From positions 558,001 to 622,000 of the forward strand of contig NZ_RBCJ01000002.1 of NCBI RefSeq assembly GCF_003626755.1: DNA of 64,000 bases. Direction: 5' to 3'. Shown piece after piece: positions 17,354 to 24,767 of this stretch. The stretch comes from Ulvibacterium marinum (GTDB taxonomy: Bacteria; Bacteroidota; Bacteroidia; Flavobacteriales; Flavobacteriaceae). Below the pieces are notes generated by a model. It saw nothing but the letters and a program-made list of their open reading frames with translations. It was not told where the DNA came from and ran no database searches. A program made the translations under genes and the position numbers. Positions within the stretch are counted from its first letter, which is position 1. Each line of letters begins with the position of its first letter.

Positions 17354-18455
17354 CGGGGTTATTATACATTTAGATAACGAAAAAAAGAAAATTCTTGATC
17401 CTTCAAAGAATTTATTTGATCAATATGGTCTCGATATTGAATATGTTATCTGTGAGAACAAAGAAGAATTCGAGAAGGCTTTGGATGAGAATTTTGGTTC
17501 ACTTAAAGCATTGATTTTTGATTTGTTAAGTGAAGAACCAGGAGGTGAGGAATTACAGAAAAATAATGCAAAATTTTTAGAAAACATCAAAACTAGTTTT
17601 GCGAATTATAATATACCAATATTTATTTACAGCGGATATTTAGAAGCCCTCGGCGATGATTTTGATGGGTACGGAACTGTGTACAAAATAGATAAAGACA
17701 AGGGTATCAAACCTGTATTTGATCAGTTTAAGTCATTGTATGATTCCGGTTTTATTGAAGTCTTTTGCCCTGGAGGCTTGATAGAGAGTCAACTTCATGA
17801 AGATTTGCATATTGCCTTCACAAATCAATTCAACCAAAATGACCAAATCGGCAAAATAATTGAACAGATAAAAATTAATGTTGGTGAAGAACTAGCGCCA
17901 GGGCGAACAAAGAAGGTTTTCAAAAGAATAGCCATCAGAAGTTTACTTTCAGATTTATTAGCACCAGAGGTGGGGGAAGATGGAAGATTAGTTGAGGAAA
18001 ATGTTAATACCATTGAACATTATATTCAAAGAGCCGGTAAAATACCGGTGTGGACAGGAGATATTTTCAAAAAGAATGAGAGTGAAGAATTTGTGTTTAT
18101 ACTTACACCTAGATGCAATGTTATGAGAAGCCAATCGCTTCTTGTTTGCCCTTTCATTTTAGGGGAAATTATCACAAAAAAGGATAAAATTTCTAAAATG
18201 TTACAAGGAGATCCCACAGTTTCAGGCTATGATAGACATATTCCTCCATCCCCTATATTTGAAGGAGGCAAGCTAGCACTATCTAAATATTTTATGATTG
18301 AAAGACAGCAATTAATAAATAATTATTTTAAACGGGTATCTTTAAGTGATGAGCTTACTAATGAAATTATTGGGAAATTTGGTGCACACTTCTTTAGAAC
18401 AGGAATTACTCCTTGGGATTCAAATGAAGTAAAAAATCAAATTGACAACCCATAA
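17346..18455 (+). CDS. Receiver-like protein with unknown C-terminal domain
   Basis: A 369-residue protein. The ATG at 17346 is chosen because it overlaps the preceding stop (ATGGCTAA), just as the previous junction does (ATGGCTGA); an in-frame codon at 17313 would add 11 residues. Residues 4-145 read like a response-regulator receiver: acidic D10/E12 after the first strand (VIIHLDNE), a phosphoacceptor candidate Asp59 (ALIFDLLSEE), Ser96 (IFIYSGYLE) and Lys114 (TVYKIDKD). The C-terminal 220 residues are unknown to me, with a cysteine-containing core ILTPRCNVMRSQSLLVCPF. It is best placed as partner of the histidine-kinase module encoded just upstream. No DNA-binding domain is visible, so output may be by protein contact with the ATPase or the HNH nuclease. 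The receiver call is inference. Confidence 0.7.
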   Translation: MANGVIIHLDNEKKKILDPSKNLFDQYGLDIEYVICENKEEFEKALDENFGSLKALIFDLLSEEPGGEELQKNNAKFLENIKTSFANYNIPIFIYSGYLEALGDDFDGYGTVYKIDKDKGIKPVFDQFKSLYDSGFIEVFCPGGLIESQLHEDLHIAFTNQFNQNDQIGKIIEQIKINVGEELAPGRTKKVFKRIAIRSLLSDLLAPEVGEDGRLVEENVNTIEHYIQRAGKIPVWTGDIFKKNESEEFVFILTPRCNVMRSQSLLVCPFILGEIITKKDKISKMLQGDPTVSGYDRHIPPSPIFEGGKLALSKYFMIERQQLINNYFKRVSLSDELTNEIIGKFGAHFFRTGITPWDSNEVKNQIDNP

Positions 18456-19219
18456 TGGCTAATAAAAATTGGACAAGAGAAGAACATATACTGGCATTCA
18501 ATCTCTACTGTAAGATTCCCCTATCAAAGATTAATTCGACTTATCCTGCAGTCAAAGAGTTAGCACAAATATTAGATCGTTCTGATGGTTCTGTAGCGAT
18601 GAAGCTCGCTAATTTTATGAGACATGATCCTGCACTTAAGGCAAGGAACGTTTCAGGTCTAAAACGTGGGGCAAAAGGGGAGGAATTGATTTGGCACGAA
18701 TTCCATGGTAATTGGGAAGAACTTGCCTGGCAAAGCGAACAAATACTTGCAAGTAAAAAGATAGATTCAATAGAGAATAGTTCGGGAATAGACTTGCTTG
18801 ATTTACCAAAAGAAGGAAAAGAACGAGAGACAATCATCAAAACAAGAGTTAATCAGTCTTTTTTTAGGAAAACAATTCTCGCTTCTTATACTGAATCTTG
18901 CTGTGTCACGGGAATCGCCATTCCACAACTTCTTGTTGCTAGCCATATTATTCCATGGTCAGTTGCTTTAAAAGAAAGAATGAATCCATCAAATGGGCTA
19001 TGCCTTAATACCTTGCACGATAAAGCATTTGACGATGGGTTAATTACTGTAACTCCAGATTACAAAATTAGATTATCAAAAATTGTTTTGGATAATGTGG
19101 ACAATCAAACAGAAAAGTTCTTCTTACCATACAAAAATGCCAAAATAAAGCTTCCTCAGAGATTTTATCCAGATGCAAAGTTTCTTGAATGGCACAATCA
19201 AAATATTTTTAAAGGTTGA
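18455..19219 (+). CDS. HNH endonuclease
   Basis: A 254-residue nuclease. Residues about 1-70 are helical and start with NWTREEHILAFNLYCKIP, a region seen in many restriction-type HNH proteins. The nuclease core is C-terminal: a CCVTG turn, ASHIIPW with the first catalytic His, then NGLCLNTLHDKAFDDGLITV supplying the Asn and second His of an HNH_2-type beta-beta-alpha-metal finger. It should cut DNA with a divalent metal. The start codon overlaps the previous stop by one base (TAATG), so the four genes form one translationally coupled unit. In that setting it is the likely effector against unmethylated DNA, with the first gene as the protecting methyltransferase. Confidence 0.92.
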   Translation: MANKNWTREEHILAFNLYCKIPLSKINSTYPAVKELAQILDRSDGSVAMKLANFMRHDPALKARNVSGLKRGAKGEELIWHEFHGNWEELAWQSEQILASKKIDSIENSSGIDLLDLPKEGKERETIIKTRVNQSFFRKTILASYTESCCVTGIAIPQLLVASHIIPWSVALKERMNPSNGLCLNTLHDKAFDDGLITVTPDYKIRLSKIVLDNVDNQTEKFFLPYKNAKIKLPQRFYPDAKFLEWHNQNIFKG

Positions 19220-19253
19220 AGTTCTAATGATGTGGCAACTACTTTAGAGAGTT

Positions 19254-19319
19254 TTTTGACAAAACAATTCTTCTACTCCGAAAAAGGACTCCAGCGGACA
19301 GGCAGGCGAGTGGAGTCTA
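19254..19319. repeat. Left imperfect direct repeat flanking radC
   Basis: Begins TTTTTTGACAAAACAATTC, followed by TTCTAC, a tract with GCGGACAGGCAGG and GGAGT. The right-hand partner at 19986-20055 reads CTTTGGCAAAACAATCCTCC, CTAC, GCGGACAGGTAGG and GGAGC in the same order and orientation. Identity is partial with small gaps. Together they enclose radC. Confidence 0.5.
19281..19317 (-). terminator. Probable terminator of radC
   Basis: GACTCCA (19287-19293) pairs with TGGAGTC (19311-19317) around a 17-base loop; on the minus strand the hairpin is followed by TTTTT. It lies at the radC stop codon and between two convergent genes. The long loop lowers confidence. Confidence 0.4.
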
Positions 19320-19937
19320 CAACTTTTTAATCGCCGCACTAGTCAATCCAGTAAGCTCTTTGATAGTATCATTATCGTATCCCTTAGCCTTCATTTTCTT
19401 AGCAATTTCCAGTTTATTTTGCTTAATAGCCCGCTTTTTCTCGATATCGATTTTCCATTGCTCCAGCTCCTTTTTTTCAGGGCCCATAATCTCAAATAGC
19501 CCTGATTTTTTGAGTTTATCAATAAGCTCATTGTCGGCAAAACTAAAATAGTCTGTTTCCGAGATGACAAGGTGGTCAATGACCTCGATATTGATCAATT
19601 TGCCCACTTTAAGCATACGGTCGGTAAACGCGTTGTCTCCTTTTGATAAGTCTAAAGAGCCGCTAGGATGGTTATGAACGAGAATCATCTTTACAGCCAG
19701 TTTGTAAATGGCCATTCTAAACACATCAGGCGGGTCAGCATTTACACGGTTTACGGCGCCAAGACCTATGAGTTCAATAAAAAGTATTTGGTGTTTGTTA
19801 TCTAGACCAACGACCCAAAAGTGTTCTTGATTTCTACGAATTTTGTTTTCCCGAAGCAATATCTGCTGCATTATCGCATAGATATCAGTTGAATTGAGCA
19901 CTTTTATTTTTTGCTCCTTGGTCAGTCTTACGTTCAT
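19317..19937 (-). CDS. radC: RadC-family JAB/MPN metalloprotein
   Basis: A 206-residue RadC-type protein. The JAMM zinc site is clear: HNHPSGSLDLSKGD, followed by IEVIDHLVIS. The N-terminal helix-hairpin-helix of full-length RadC is absent, so it belongs to the shorter form frequently found on mobile elements and islands. The C-terminus is Lys-rich and helical. RadC proteins were named for a DNA-repair phenotype that has since been questioned; their biochemical role is unresolved. It converges on the HNH nuclease gene and is flanked by imperfect direct repeats (19254-19319 and 19986-20055), which hints at movement as a unit. A TATCTTTG promoter box lies five bases upstream of the start codon. 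Confidence 0.9.
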   Translation of the reverse strand: MNVRLTKEQKIKVLNSTDIYAIMQQILLRENKIRRNQEHFWVVGLDNKHQILFIELIGLGAVNRVNADPPDVFRMAIYKLAVKMILVHNHPSGSLDLSKGDNAFTDRMLKVGKLINIEVIDHLVISETDYFSFADNELIDKLKKSGLFEIMGPEKKELEQWKIDIEKKRAIKQNKLEIAKKMKAKGYDNDTIKELTGLTSAAIKKL

Positions 19938-20402
19938 ATTTCAAAGATACGATTTGTTAAGATTCGAGAGGTAAAAAGGCCTAAGAGAACTTTGGCAAAA
20001 CAATCCTCCTACGTTTTACTTCGGCGGACAGGTAGGGGAGAGGAGCGTTAAGAATTTTAGGGGGCTGGCACTACTTTTTGTTAATCTCTAAAATGTTTCA
20101 AAAAGTTCAAAGCGGTCTTAATAGTTAGAATGGATCCTAAAATTTAGCGACCGACCCGTACACCCGCCCGTACCGAAACGGCACGTTCGGGCGGGTTGTT
20201 TCCAAAGTTATCTACGTGACAAAAGAAATTACCCAGTGGGTGATTACTTTTGGCGGCGAGATGAAGCGGCTGTCTACAAAAGGCCAACGCGCCGGCTCGC
20301 TCCTCCCTAAAAATGTACTTTGGGTACATTTTCTTTACGCTCGGCCGTGTTTCTTTTTTTATCAAGAAAAAAAGAAAAGAAAGAAAAAAGCGTTTGTGAA
20401 GT
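19938..20402. repeat. Non-coding gap with right radC repeat and dispersed repeat copy D
   Basis: A 465-base gap. 19986-20055 is the right-hand direct repeat around radC. About 20165-20300 is a partial copy of the dispersed repeat family: ACCGAAACGG plus TTCGGGCGGG (20172-20195, compare 8281-8305), then ATTACCCAGTGGGTGATTAC and GGCGAGATGAAGCGG (about 20228-20270). The latter is the inverse of the block at about 8076-8137. The tract 20340-20395 is an A/G-rich stretch that leads to the small membrane-protein gene. No gene is supported in the gap itself. Confidence 0.65.
19942..19949 (-). promoter_or_regulatory. Bacteroidota -7 box (TATCTTTG) of radC
   Basis: On the minus strand TATCTTTG matches TAnnTTTG and ends five bases before the ATG at 19937, which would give a very short or absent leader. 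No clear -33 box is seen at the right spacing. Confidence 0.5.
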
Positions 20403-20708
20403 ATGTCTAATCCTAAAGATATTTTTGAGAGCAATTGGATTCCAATAATAAATTCAATTTTGTTTTTGTCTTTTTGTTATTTGGCTTATGACAAAACAAC
20501 TGATTTTATAATAGCTTGTTTAGGGGGTACATTTATAATCTCAATTTTTCTTTCACTACGGGGTAGATTCTACGGTTTTGGAAAGGTTTATGTTCGCTGG
20601 GCATCCTTTCCAGTTGTTATTTGCCTGATTTTGGGCTTTCTGTTAGGTACTGGATTAATTTGGTGGATTTTAGGAATGTTCGGAATATTTGGTTACGAAC
20701 CCAACTAG
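20403..20708 (+). CDS. Small membrane protein of unknown function
   Basis: A 101-residue protein with about three hydrophobic segments: residues about 13-27 (IPIINSILFLSFCYLAY), 33-50 (FIIACLGGTFIISIFLSL) and 67-95 (FPVVICLILGFLLGTGLIWW onward). No signal peptide and no recognised motif. It begins with ATG after a long A/G-rich leader and its stop codon overlaps the left arm of a 21-bp inverted repeat (20707-20727), so it lies at the edge of a possible mobile segment. Could be an orphan accessory gene. Coding status rests on the membrane pattern and plausible codon use only. Confidence 0.6.
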   Translation: MSNPKDIFESNWIPIINSILFLSFCYLAYDKTTDFIIACLGGTFIISIFLSLRGRFYGFGKVYVRWASFPVVICLILGFLLGTGLIWWILGMFGIFGYEPN

Positions 20709-21188
20709 ATTCTATTTGACATAATATCAGAGGTACTCAAAAAGAAAAATTCAATCAGAGGAGAGCGTTTATTTATAAAAAACAATCGAGCCTGCCTGTC
20801 GGCAGACAGGCGTTTGGCTGTGCGGCAACCCGCCTGAATGAAATGAATCCATTCATTTCGGGCAGGTTTTACCCGCCTTCGGTAAGCTTCGGCGGACAGG
20901 CATAACGGCTAATTTATGAGTACAAATACGTGGCAAAATAGATTAGCCAGTGGCTGATTTATTCTTGACGGCGAGACTTTGTGGCAGGCATACGTGCGTA
21001 AGCTCAGCGATTGCTTCCAAAGAGCTCATAGTTAATACTCATAATTTGTTTTTACATAATATCTAACGATATGTTCCGCTTAGCCAGCGGAGTCTATATC
21101 TGATATTATGCCAAAATAGCCCTTGACGGGCTATCTACAAATTACTGATATGTTTGTTCCATAATTTATATTATGTCAAATAGAATCT
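20707..21188. repeat. 0.48-kb segment with perfect 21-bp terminal inverted repeats
   Basis: The sequence at 20707-20727 (AGATTCTATTTGACATAATA plus T) is exactly repeated in inverse orientation at 21168-21188. A further partial copy, CTGATATTATGCCAAAATAG, lies at about 21102. Inside are stacked hairpins: CCTGTCGGCAGACAGG (about 20794), the 38-base hairpin of the dispersed repeat family (20829-20866), GCCTTCGGTAAGCTTCGGC (about 20876), and CATAATATC/GATATTATG arms around 21056-21112 with CCGCTTAGCCAGCGG between. No open frame of note lies within. The layout is that of a MITE-like non-autonomous element, or of recombination/attachment sites. The rest of the gap, 21189-21337, is A/T-rich leader of the next gene. 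Confidence 0.65.
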
Positions 21189-21337
21189 TATTTGTATGTA
21201 CTATTTTAATAATACCCCCTATTATTCGTACACTTTATCGAAAAAAAAGAAACAAAATAAAAACTTATATTCAAATTGCACCACATATGGTAAATGCCAT
21301 GAAAAAGAACATTTAAGAATTAACTAAAACGTAACGA

Positions 21338-21781
21338 ATGAAAAAAGCCCCTTTTCTAGTAATCGCGGTGGTATTTGCCTTGATTACCAGCTGCAAAAAA
21401 GATGATGTTTCCAGCGTAATCCTTCAAAGTACGGAGTATAGATTACAGGCCGTTGGACCTAATGGGATTACCGGAACAGTAACTTTTACCGAAGATAGTG
21501 ACGGCAAAACGGAAGTCTTGGTGGAATTGGACGACGGTTCTTCCGTGGCCGTACACCCCGCCTATATCCGGTTCAATACTGCCGAAGAAGGTGGAGCCAT
21601 CGCCTTAACGCTAAATCCTTGTGAGTGTAAAGTGAGTACAACTACCGTTTCAAAACTCGATGTAGGAACTTCAATTTCCTATGAGGGCCTATTGCAATTG
21701 GACGGACATGTTAGCATCCACAACACTCCAGAGGACTATACGGTAATTTCCGCAGCCAATATCGGTGTAAACGCCAATTAG
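21338..21781 (+). CDS. Lipoprotein of unknown function, CHRD-like
   Basis: A 147-residue lipoprotein with signal peptide FLVIAVVFALITSC (Cys about 19) followed by KKDD, an acidic start that fits the K-(D/E) type of surface-export signal known in Bacteroidota lipoproteins. The mature part is beta-rich (EYRLQAVGPNGITGTVTFTE, SISYEGLLQLDGHVSIHNTP) and resembles CHRD-like domains in its GxxGxVxF and DGHVSIHN stretches, though shorter; no catalytic residue is evident. It is a single-gene unit with an excellent terminator 24 bases after the stop. Surface exposure is inferred from the signal alone. Confidence 0.75.
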   Translation: MKKAPFLVIAVVFALITSCKKDDVSSVILQSTEYRLQAVGPNGITGTVTFTEDSDGKTEVLVELDDGSSVAVHPAYIRFNTAEEGGAIALTLNPCECKVSTTTVSKLDVGTSISYEGLLQLDGHVSIHNTPEDYTVISAANIGVNAN

Positions 21782-21804
21782 GAAACTAAAAAAGCCTAAA
21801 CAAG

Positions 21805-21840
21805 AAAACCTGATTGTTCATTTCAATCAGGTTTTTTATT
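21805..21840 (+). terminator. Rho-independent terminator
   Basis: AAACCTGATTG (21806-21816) pairs perfectly with CAATCAGGTTT (21824-21834) around a 7-base loop and runs into a T tract. Ends the lipoprotein gene and, given its A-rich left side, may also serve the convergent gene at 21864. Confidence 0.9.
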
Positions 21841-21863
21841 GTCTTCCAATTAACTGGTTTACC

Positions 21864-22208
21864 TCAATAACTCCGCAATCCCTGCATATACTCTTCTACG
21901 CCACGCTGCAATTCATTAAATGCTATAAACTGTTGCCGTACACGATCTACAAAATCAACAGTATGCTTTTTTCGTTGTCTTACGGACAATATAATTTCCC
22001 TATTGGTATTGCTTAAGGTGTCCAAGCCGTTTTTTAAGGCTTCCATGCGTTCAAACAAACTATAGGTTTTGGGCTCGCAGATATAGGAGTTCAATTTGTT
22101 CCGCAACTGTCCCACATCTTGTTGACTACGTTCCAATTTTAAGACCAAGGTATTCTTTTCAAGGGGGTCTTGGCTCCGTGTTCTGTAGTCGTCTTTGAGG
22201 GATTTCAT
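21864..22208 (-). CDS. Helical hypothetical protein
   Basis: A 114-residue, highly charged, all-helical protein with no signal peptide or membrane segment. Heptad-like spacing of Leu/Ile (LVLKLERSQQDVGQLRNKL, ALKNGLDTLSNTNREIILSV) points to a coiled coil of most of its length. No family recognised. It converges on the lipoprotein gene across the terminator at 21805. A structural or partner-binding role is likely but unproven. Confidence 0.65.
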   Translation of the reverse strand: MKSLKDDYRTRSQDPLEKNTLVLKLERSQQDVGQLRNKLNSYICEPKTYSLFERMEALKNGLDTLSNTNREIILSVRQRKKHTVDFVDRVRQQFIAFNELQRGVEEYMQGLRSY

Positions 22209-22401
22209 AGGATAGGGATTTAGGGGATTATAGCCAATATCGCACAGCTTATTTAAAGTTAGAAAAAAATCATATCCCTAATTGACCGAGAATCAGACTT
22301 TAACGTTTTTTTAGAATAAACTTTAAGTTTAGTTTAAATAGCCTCCATTTGATTTTCATTTTGCTTCTCTTTATCTTTCCACTGAACCTAAATTGTATTT
22401 C

Positions 22402-22704
22402 ATGAACATCCATTTTGAGTATCATGATGTCCAGGCCAGTCCCCGACTGGAAGAACTGGCATCCAAAAAACTAAATAAATTATTGGACAAATACGATTTC
22501 ATCGTTCGTGCCGATGTCTTTTTTAAGACCGAAAACACTTCGGAGCCGGATACTGGTAAAATCTGTAATATTCGTCTAAGTGCCCCTGGTCCCCGACTTT
22601 TTGCCGAAGCAAGCCATGCTTCCTTTGAAGCTTCCATCTCAGAATCCGTGGACGACCTACAGCGCCAACTACGGAAACGAAAGGAAAAAATGAAATCGCG
22701 TTAA
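22402..22704 (+). CDS. hpf: Ribosome hibernation promoting factor, short HPF/RaiA type
   Basis: A 100-residue short-form HPF/YfiA-type protein that binds the 30S decoding centre in resting cells. Family pattern is clear: MNIHFEYHDVQASPRLEELA with the beta-alpha-beta-beta-beta-alpha layout, KLNKLLDKYDFIVRADVFFK, EASHASFEASISESVDDLQR, and a basic tail (LRKRKEKMKSR) for rRNA contact. The ATG at 22402 is chosen over a TTG at 22393, because the family starts at MNI/MKI. It lacks the C-terminal dimerisation domain of the long form. The stretch TTTATCTTTCC some 30 bases upstream is a weak match to the TAnnTTTG box. Confidence 0.92.
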   Translation: MNIHFEYHDVQASPRLEELASKKLNKLLDKYDFIVRADVFFKTENTSEPDTGKICNIRLSAPGPRLFAEASHASFEASISESVDDLQRQLRKRKEKMKSR

Positions 22705-22727
22705 ATAGTTCTACAGAGAGATATGCC

Positions 22728-23066
22728 TTAATCCTCTACGCCATCCATAAACTCAATAGTAGACAAGGTCTTGGACAGTCGGTGGGAAAAAGGATTGTTA
22801 CGAAGGTCCTTTTGCAATGCCCTACGTCTTCGCTCAGAAATATCCAAGGAGTCCAGAATTACCATTTTTCGGCGCATTTCGGCAATTCGCAGTTGTTTGA
22901 GTGCCAATCGTTCCTCTACCGATTTGATAAGTTGAGGTTCAAAACGTTCCATATAGGTCCGTTCGATTATGGCAGATTCTTCCTTTTCCGAATTTTGGGC
23001 TTTAGTAGTTTGCACACCGAAAAACAAGATGGCCAGCCCAAGGGTGCAATTCGCTAATTCTTTCAT
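22728..23066 (-). CDS. Secreted helical protein of unknown function
   Basis: A 112-residue exported protein. Signal peptide about 1-23 (LGLAILFFGVQTTKAQ), followed by a charged helical part with ERLALKQLRIAEMRRKMVIL and SLDISERRRRALQKDL. No family recognised. It faces the hpf gene tail-to-tail 23 bases away and is divergent from the YceI gene. The high Arg/Glu content and short length suggest a small periplasmic helical protein. Nothing else can be read from it. Confidence 0.65.
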   Translation of the reverse strand: MKELANCTLGLAILFFGVQTTKAQNSEKEESAIIERTYMERFEPQLIKSVEERLALKQLRIAEMRRKMVILDSLDISERRRRALQKDLRNNPFSHRLSKTLSTIEFMDGVED

Positions 23067-23186
23067 TCAAAATCAAATACTGTTCCACCTTTAAAATACA
23101 ATCTTTTTGGGACACTATATGAATTTTGGCCCTTGTCCGGCGCTATATCGATTTTTGCCTTCTGTTTATCGACTCAAATTATTGGT

Positions 23187-23194
23187 TAACTTTG
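23187..23194 (+). promoter_or_regulatory. Bacteroidota -7 box (TAACTTTG) of the YceI gene
   Basis: TAACTTTG fits TAnnTTTG and lies 25 bases before the ATG at 23220, giving a leader of about 18 bases. No good TTG is seen at the -33 position. Confidence 0.55.
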
Positions 23195-23219
23195 GCACAC
23201 TTCATGAACTGTTGATCGT

Positions 23220-23729
23220 ATGAAATCCAGATGGATTGTTTTTTTGGTATTGGCACTTTTACAGTCCACCCTTGTCCTTGCGCAAAATGGAATTTCCAGT
23301 GCGGAAATTACCTTTACTTTTGTTTCCAAGGACGTGGACGGGAGTATTTCTGGCTTTAGCTCCTCCTCTGCTATTGACCTGGATAACCTATCCACTTCAG
23401 AATTCAAGGGCACCGTAAGTGTGGAGACTCTAAAGACCGGGAACTTTCTTCGGGATTGGTCCTTAAAGGGCAAAAAATATTTCAATGCGGACGACTATCC
23501 GGAAATAAGCTTTGCAAGCACCTCCGTAACCAACACGGATACGGGTTTTAAGGTCACCGGCGACCTGACCCTAAAAGGAAAAAGTAAATCGATTAGCATA
23601 GATTTCACCCGAAAGGCCAATCAAATAATAGGCACCACTACCCTATTTTCCTCGGACTTCGGAATCGATATCAAAAAGGAAAGAAAGGATAATGAAGTAA
23701 TCGTGAATTTCCTTTTGACGCTCCAATAA
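23220..23729 (+). CDS. YceI-like periplasmic lipocalin-fold protein
   Basis: A 169-residue exported protein (signal peptide about 1-22, LVLALLQSTLVLAQ). The mature protein follows the YceI pattern: early strand ISSAEITFTFVSKDVDGSISG, FKGTVSVETLKTGNFLRDWSLKGKKYF, then FNADDYPEISFAS and TGDLTLKGKSKSISIDFTRK. YceI proteins form an extended lipocalin barrel that binds a polyprenoid or similar long hydrophobic molecule. A promoter box precedes it; the TerC gene follows 68 bases on and may be separately expressed, since another box-like TAACTTGG lies in between. Role in the cell is not defined for most members. Confidence 0.9.
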   Translation: MKSRWIVFLVLALLQSTLVLAQNGISSAEITFTFVSKDVDGSISGFSSSSAIDLDNLSTSEFKGTVSVETLKTGNFLRDWSLKGKKYFNADDYPEISFASTSVTNTDTGFKVTGDLTLKGKSKSISIDFTRKANQIIGTTTLFSSDFGIDIKKERKDNEVIVNFLLTLQ

Positions 23730-23797
23730 ATAGTTCAAAATCTTTCATCGACCCCTTGTCATCAAAAAAATGGATGGTTAACTTGGCACCTTAAAAA

Positions 23798-24760
23798 TTG
23801 GCTATGTGGATATGGGTACTATTTATTGCTTTGGTCATAGTGTTCCTGGCCCTGGACCTTGGGGTGTTCCATAGAAACGAGCATGTAATACGTAGCAAGG
23901 AAGCGGGAATGTGGACCGCACTTTGGGTATCCATAGCATTGGGCTTTAGCGGGGTCATTTATTGGTTGTTCTCCAGTGGGTTGGTGGAAAACCCTACGGG
24001 ATTAACACCTAATACCGCTGTTCTTAAGTATGTTACGGGTTATCTCATAGAGCTTTCCCTAAGTATTGATAACGTATTTGTCATAGCCGTAATCTTCGCT
24101 GCATTTAACATTCCCCCGCTCTACCAGCACCGTGTCCTTTTTTGGGGTATTTTGGGTGCCATTGTTTTTAGGGGATTGATGATCGTTTTTGGGGTGGCCT
24201 TGATCAATAAATTTGATTGGATAATCTATGTATTTGGGGCATTTCTGCTCTACACGGCATTTAAGATGCTAAAATCCAATGATTCGGAATTCGATCCGCA
24301 AAAATCCTTCATGTTTCGGCAGCTTAAAAAGCTTTACCCCATAACCACGACCCTTAATGGGCATGACTTTTTTGTAAAACGCATGGGGGTCACGGCCGCC
24401 ACTCCCCTATTTGTGGCCTTGGTCATCATTGAGGTGACCGATGTCCTTTTTGCCTTGGATAGCATTCCCGCTATTTTGGCCATTACCGCGGATCCTTTCA
24501 TTGTCTTCAGCTCCAATATCCTGGCCATTTTAGGCCTACGTTCCATGTATTTTCTAATATCCCGGATGCTGCAAAAGTTTCGCTTTATAAATTATAGCCT
24601 AGTGGTCATCCTAGCTTTTGTAGGTCTTAAAATGCTTTTCGCCCATCAGATCGAACTGCCGGAATGGGTATCCCTCACCGTGATATCGGTCTCCCTCGTT
24701 GCAGGAATTATAGCTTCCTTGGCCATACCGGAAAAAAAGAAAGGGACCGAAAGCGTATAG
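23798..24760 (+). CDS. TerC-family integral membrane protein
   Basis: A 320-residue polytopic membrane protein with about eight hydrophobic segments. TerC signature stretches are present: LSIDNVFVIAVIFAAF with the membrane Asp, the LYQHRVLFWGILGAI turn, and DVLFALDSIPAILAIT with the second Asp. A charged cytosolic loop with HDFFVKRMG sits in the middle. TerC/Alx proteins export manganese or other metal ions, in some cases at the translocon; the metal used here is not evident. Length matches the Alx-type members. It converges with the oxidoreductase gene with only 7 bases between the stop codons. Confidence 0.92.
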   Translation: MAMWIWVLFIALVIVFLALDLGVFHRNEHVIRSKEAGMWTALWVSIALGFSGVIYWLFSSGLVENPTGLTPNTAVLKYVTGYLIELSLSIDNVFVIAVIFAAFNIPPLYQHRVLFWGILGAIVFRGLMIVFGVALINKFDWIIYVFGAFLLYTAFKMLKSNDSEFDPQKSFMFRQLKKLYPITTTLNGHDFFVKRMGVTAATPLFVALVIIEVTDVLFALDSIPAILAITADPFIVFSSNILAILGLRSMYFLISRMLQKFRFINYSLVVILAFVGLKMLFAHQIELPEWVSLTVISVSLVAGIIASLAIPEKKKGTESV

Positions 24761-24767
24761 CCCGATT

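Noticed and set aside
20144-20434. 96-residue frame on the minus strand and a 64-residue frame on the plus strand at 20216-20410
   Set aside because: Both cross the repeat blocks and an A/G-rich tract, and conflict with the better-supported membrane protein at 20403.
20707-21188. Integron attC-like site (ATCTAAC resembling RYYYAAC near 21059)
   Set aside because: No matching GTTRRRY partner at the right distance and no integrase gene in the window; the plain inverted-repeat reading is simpler.
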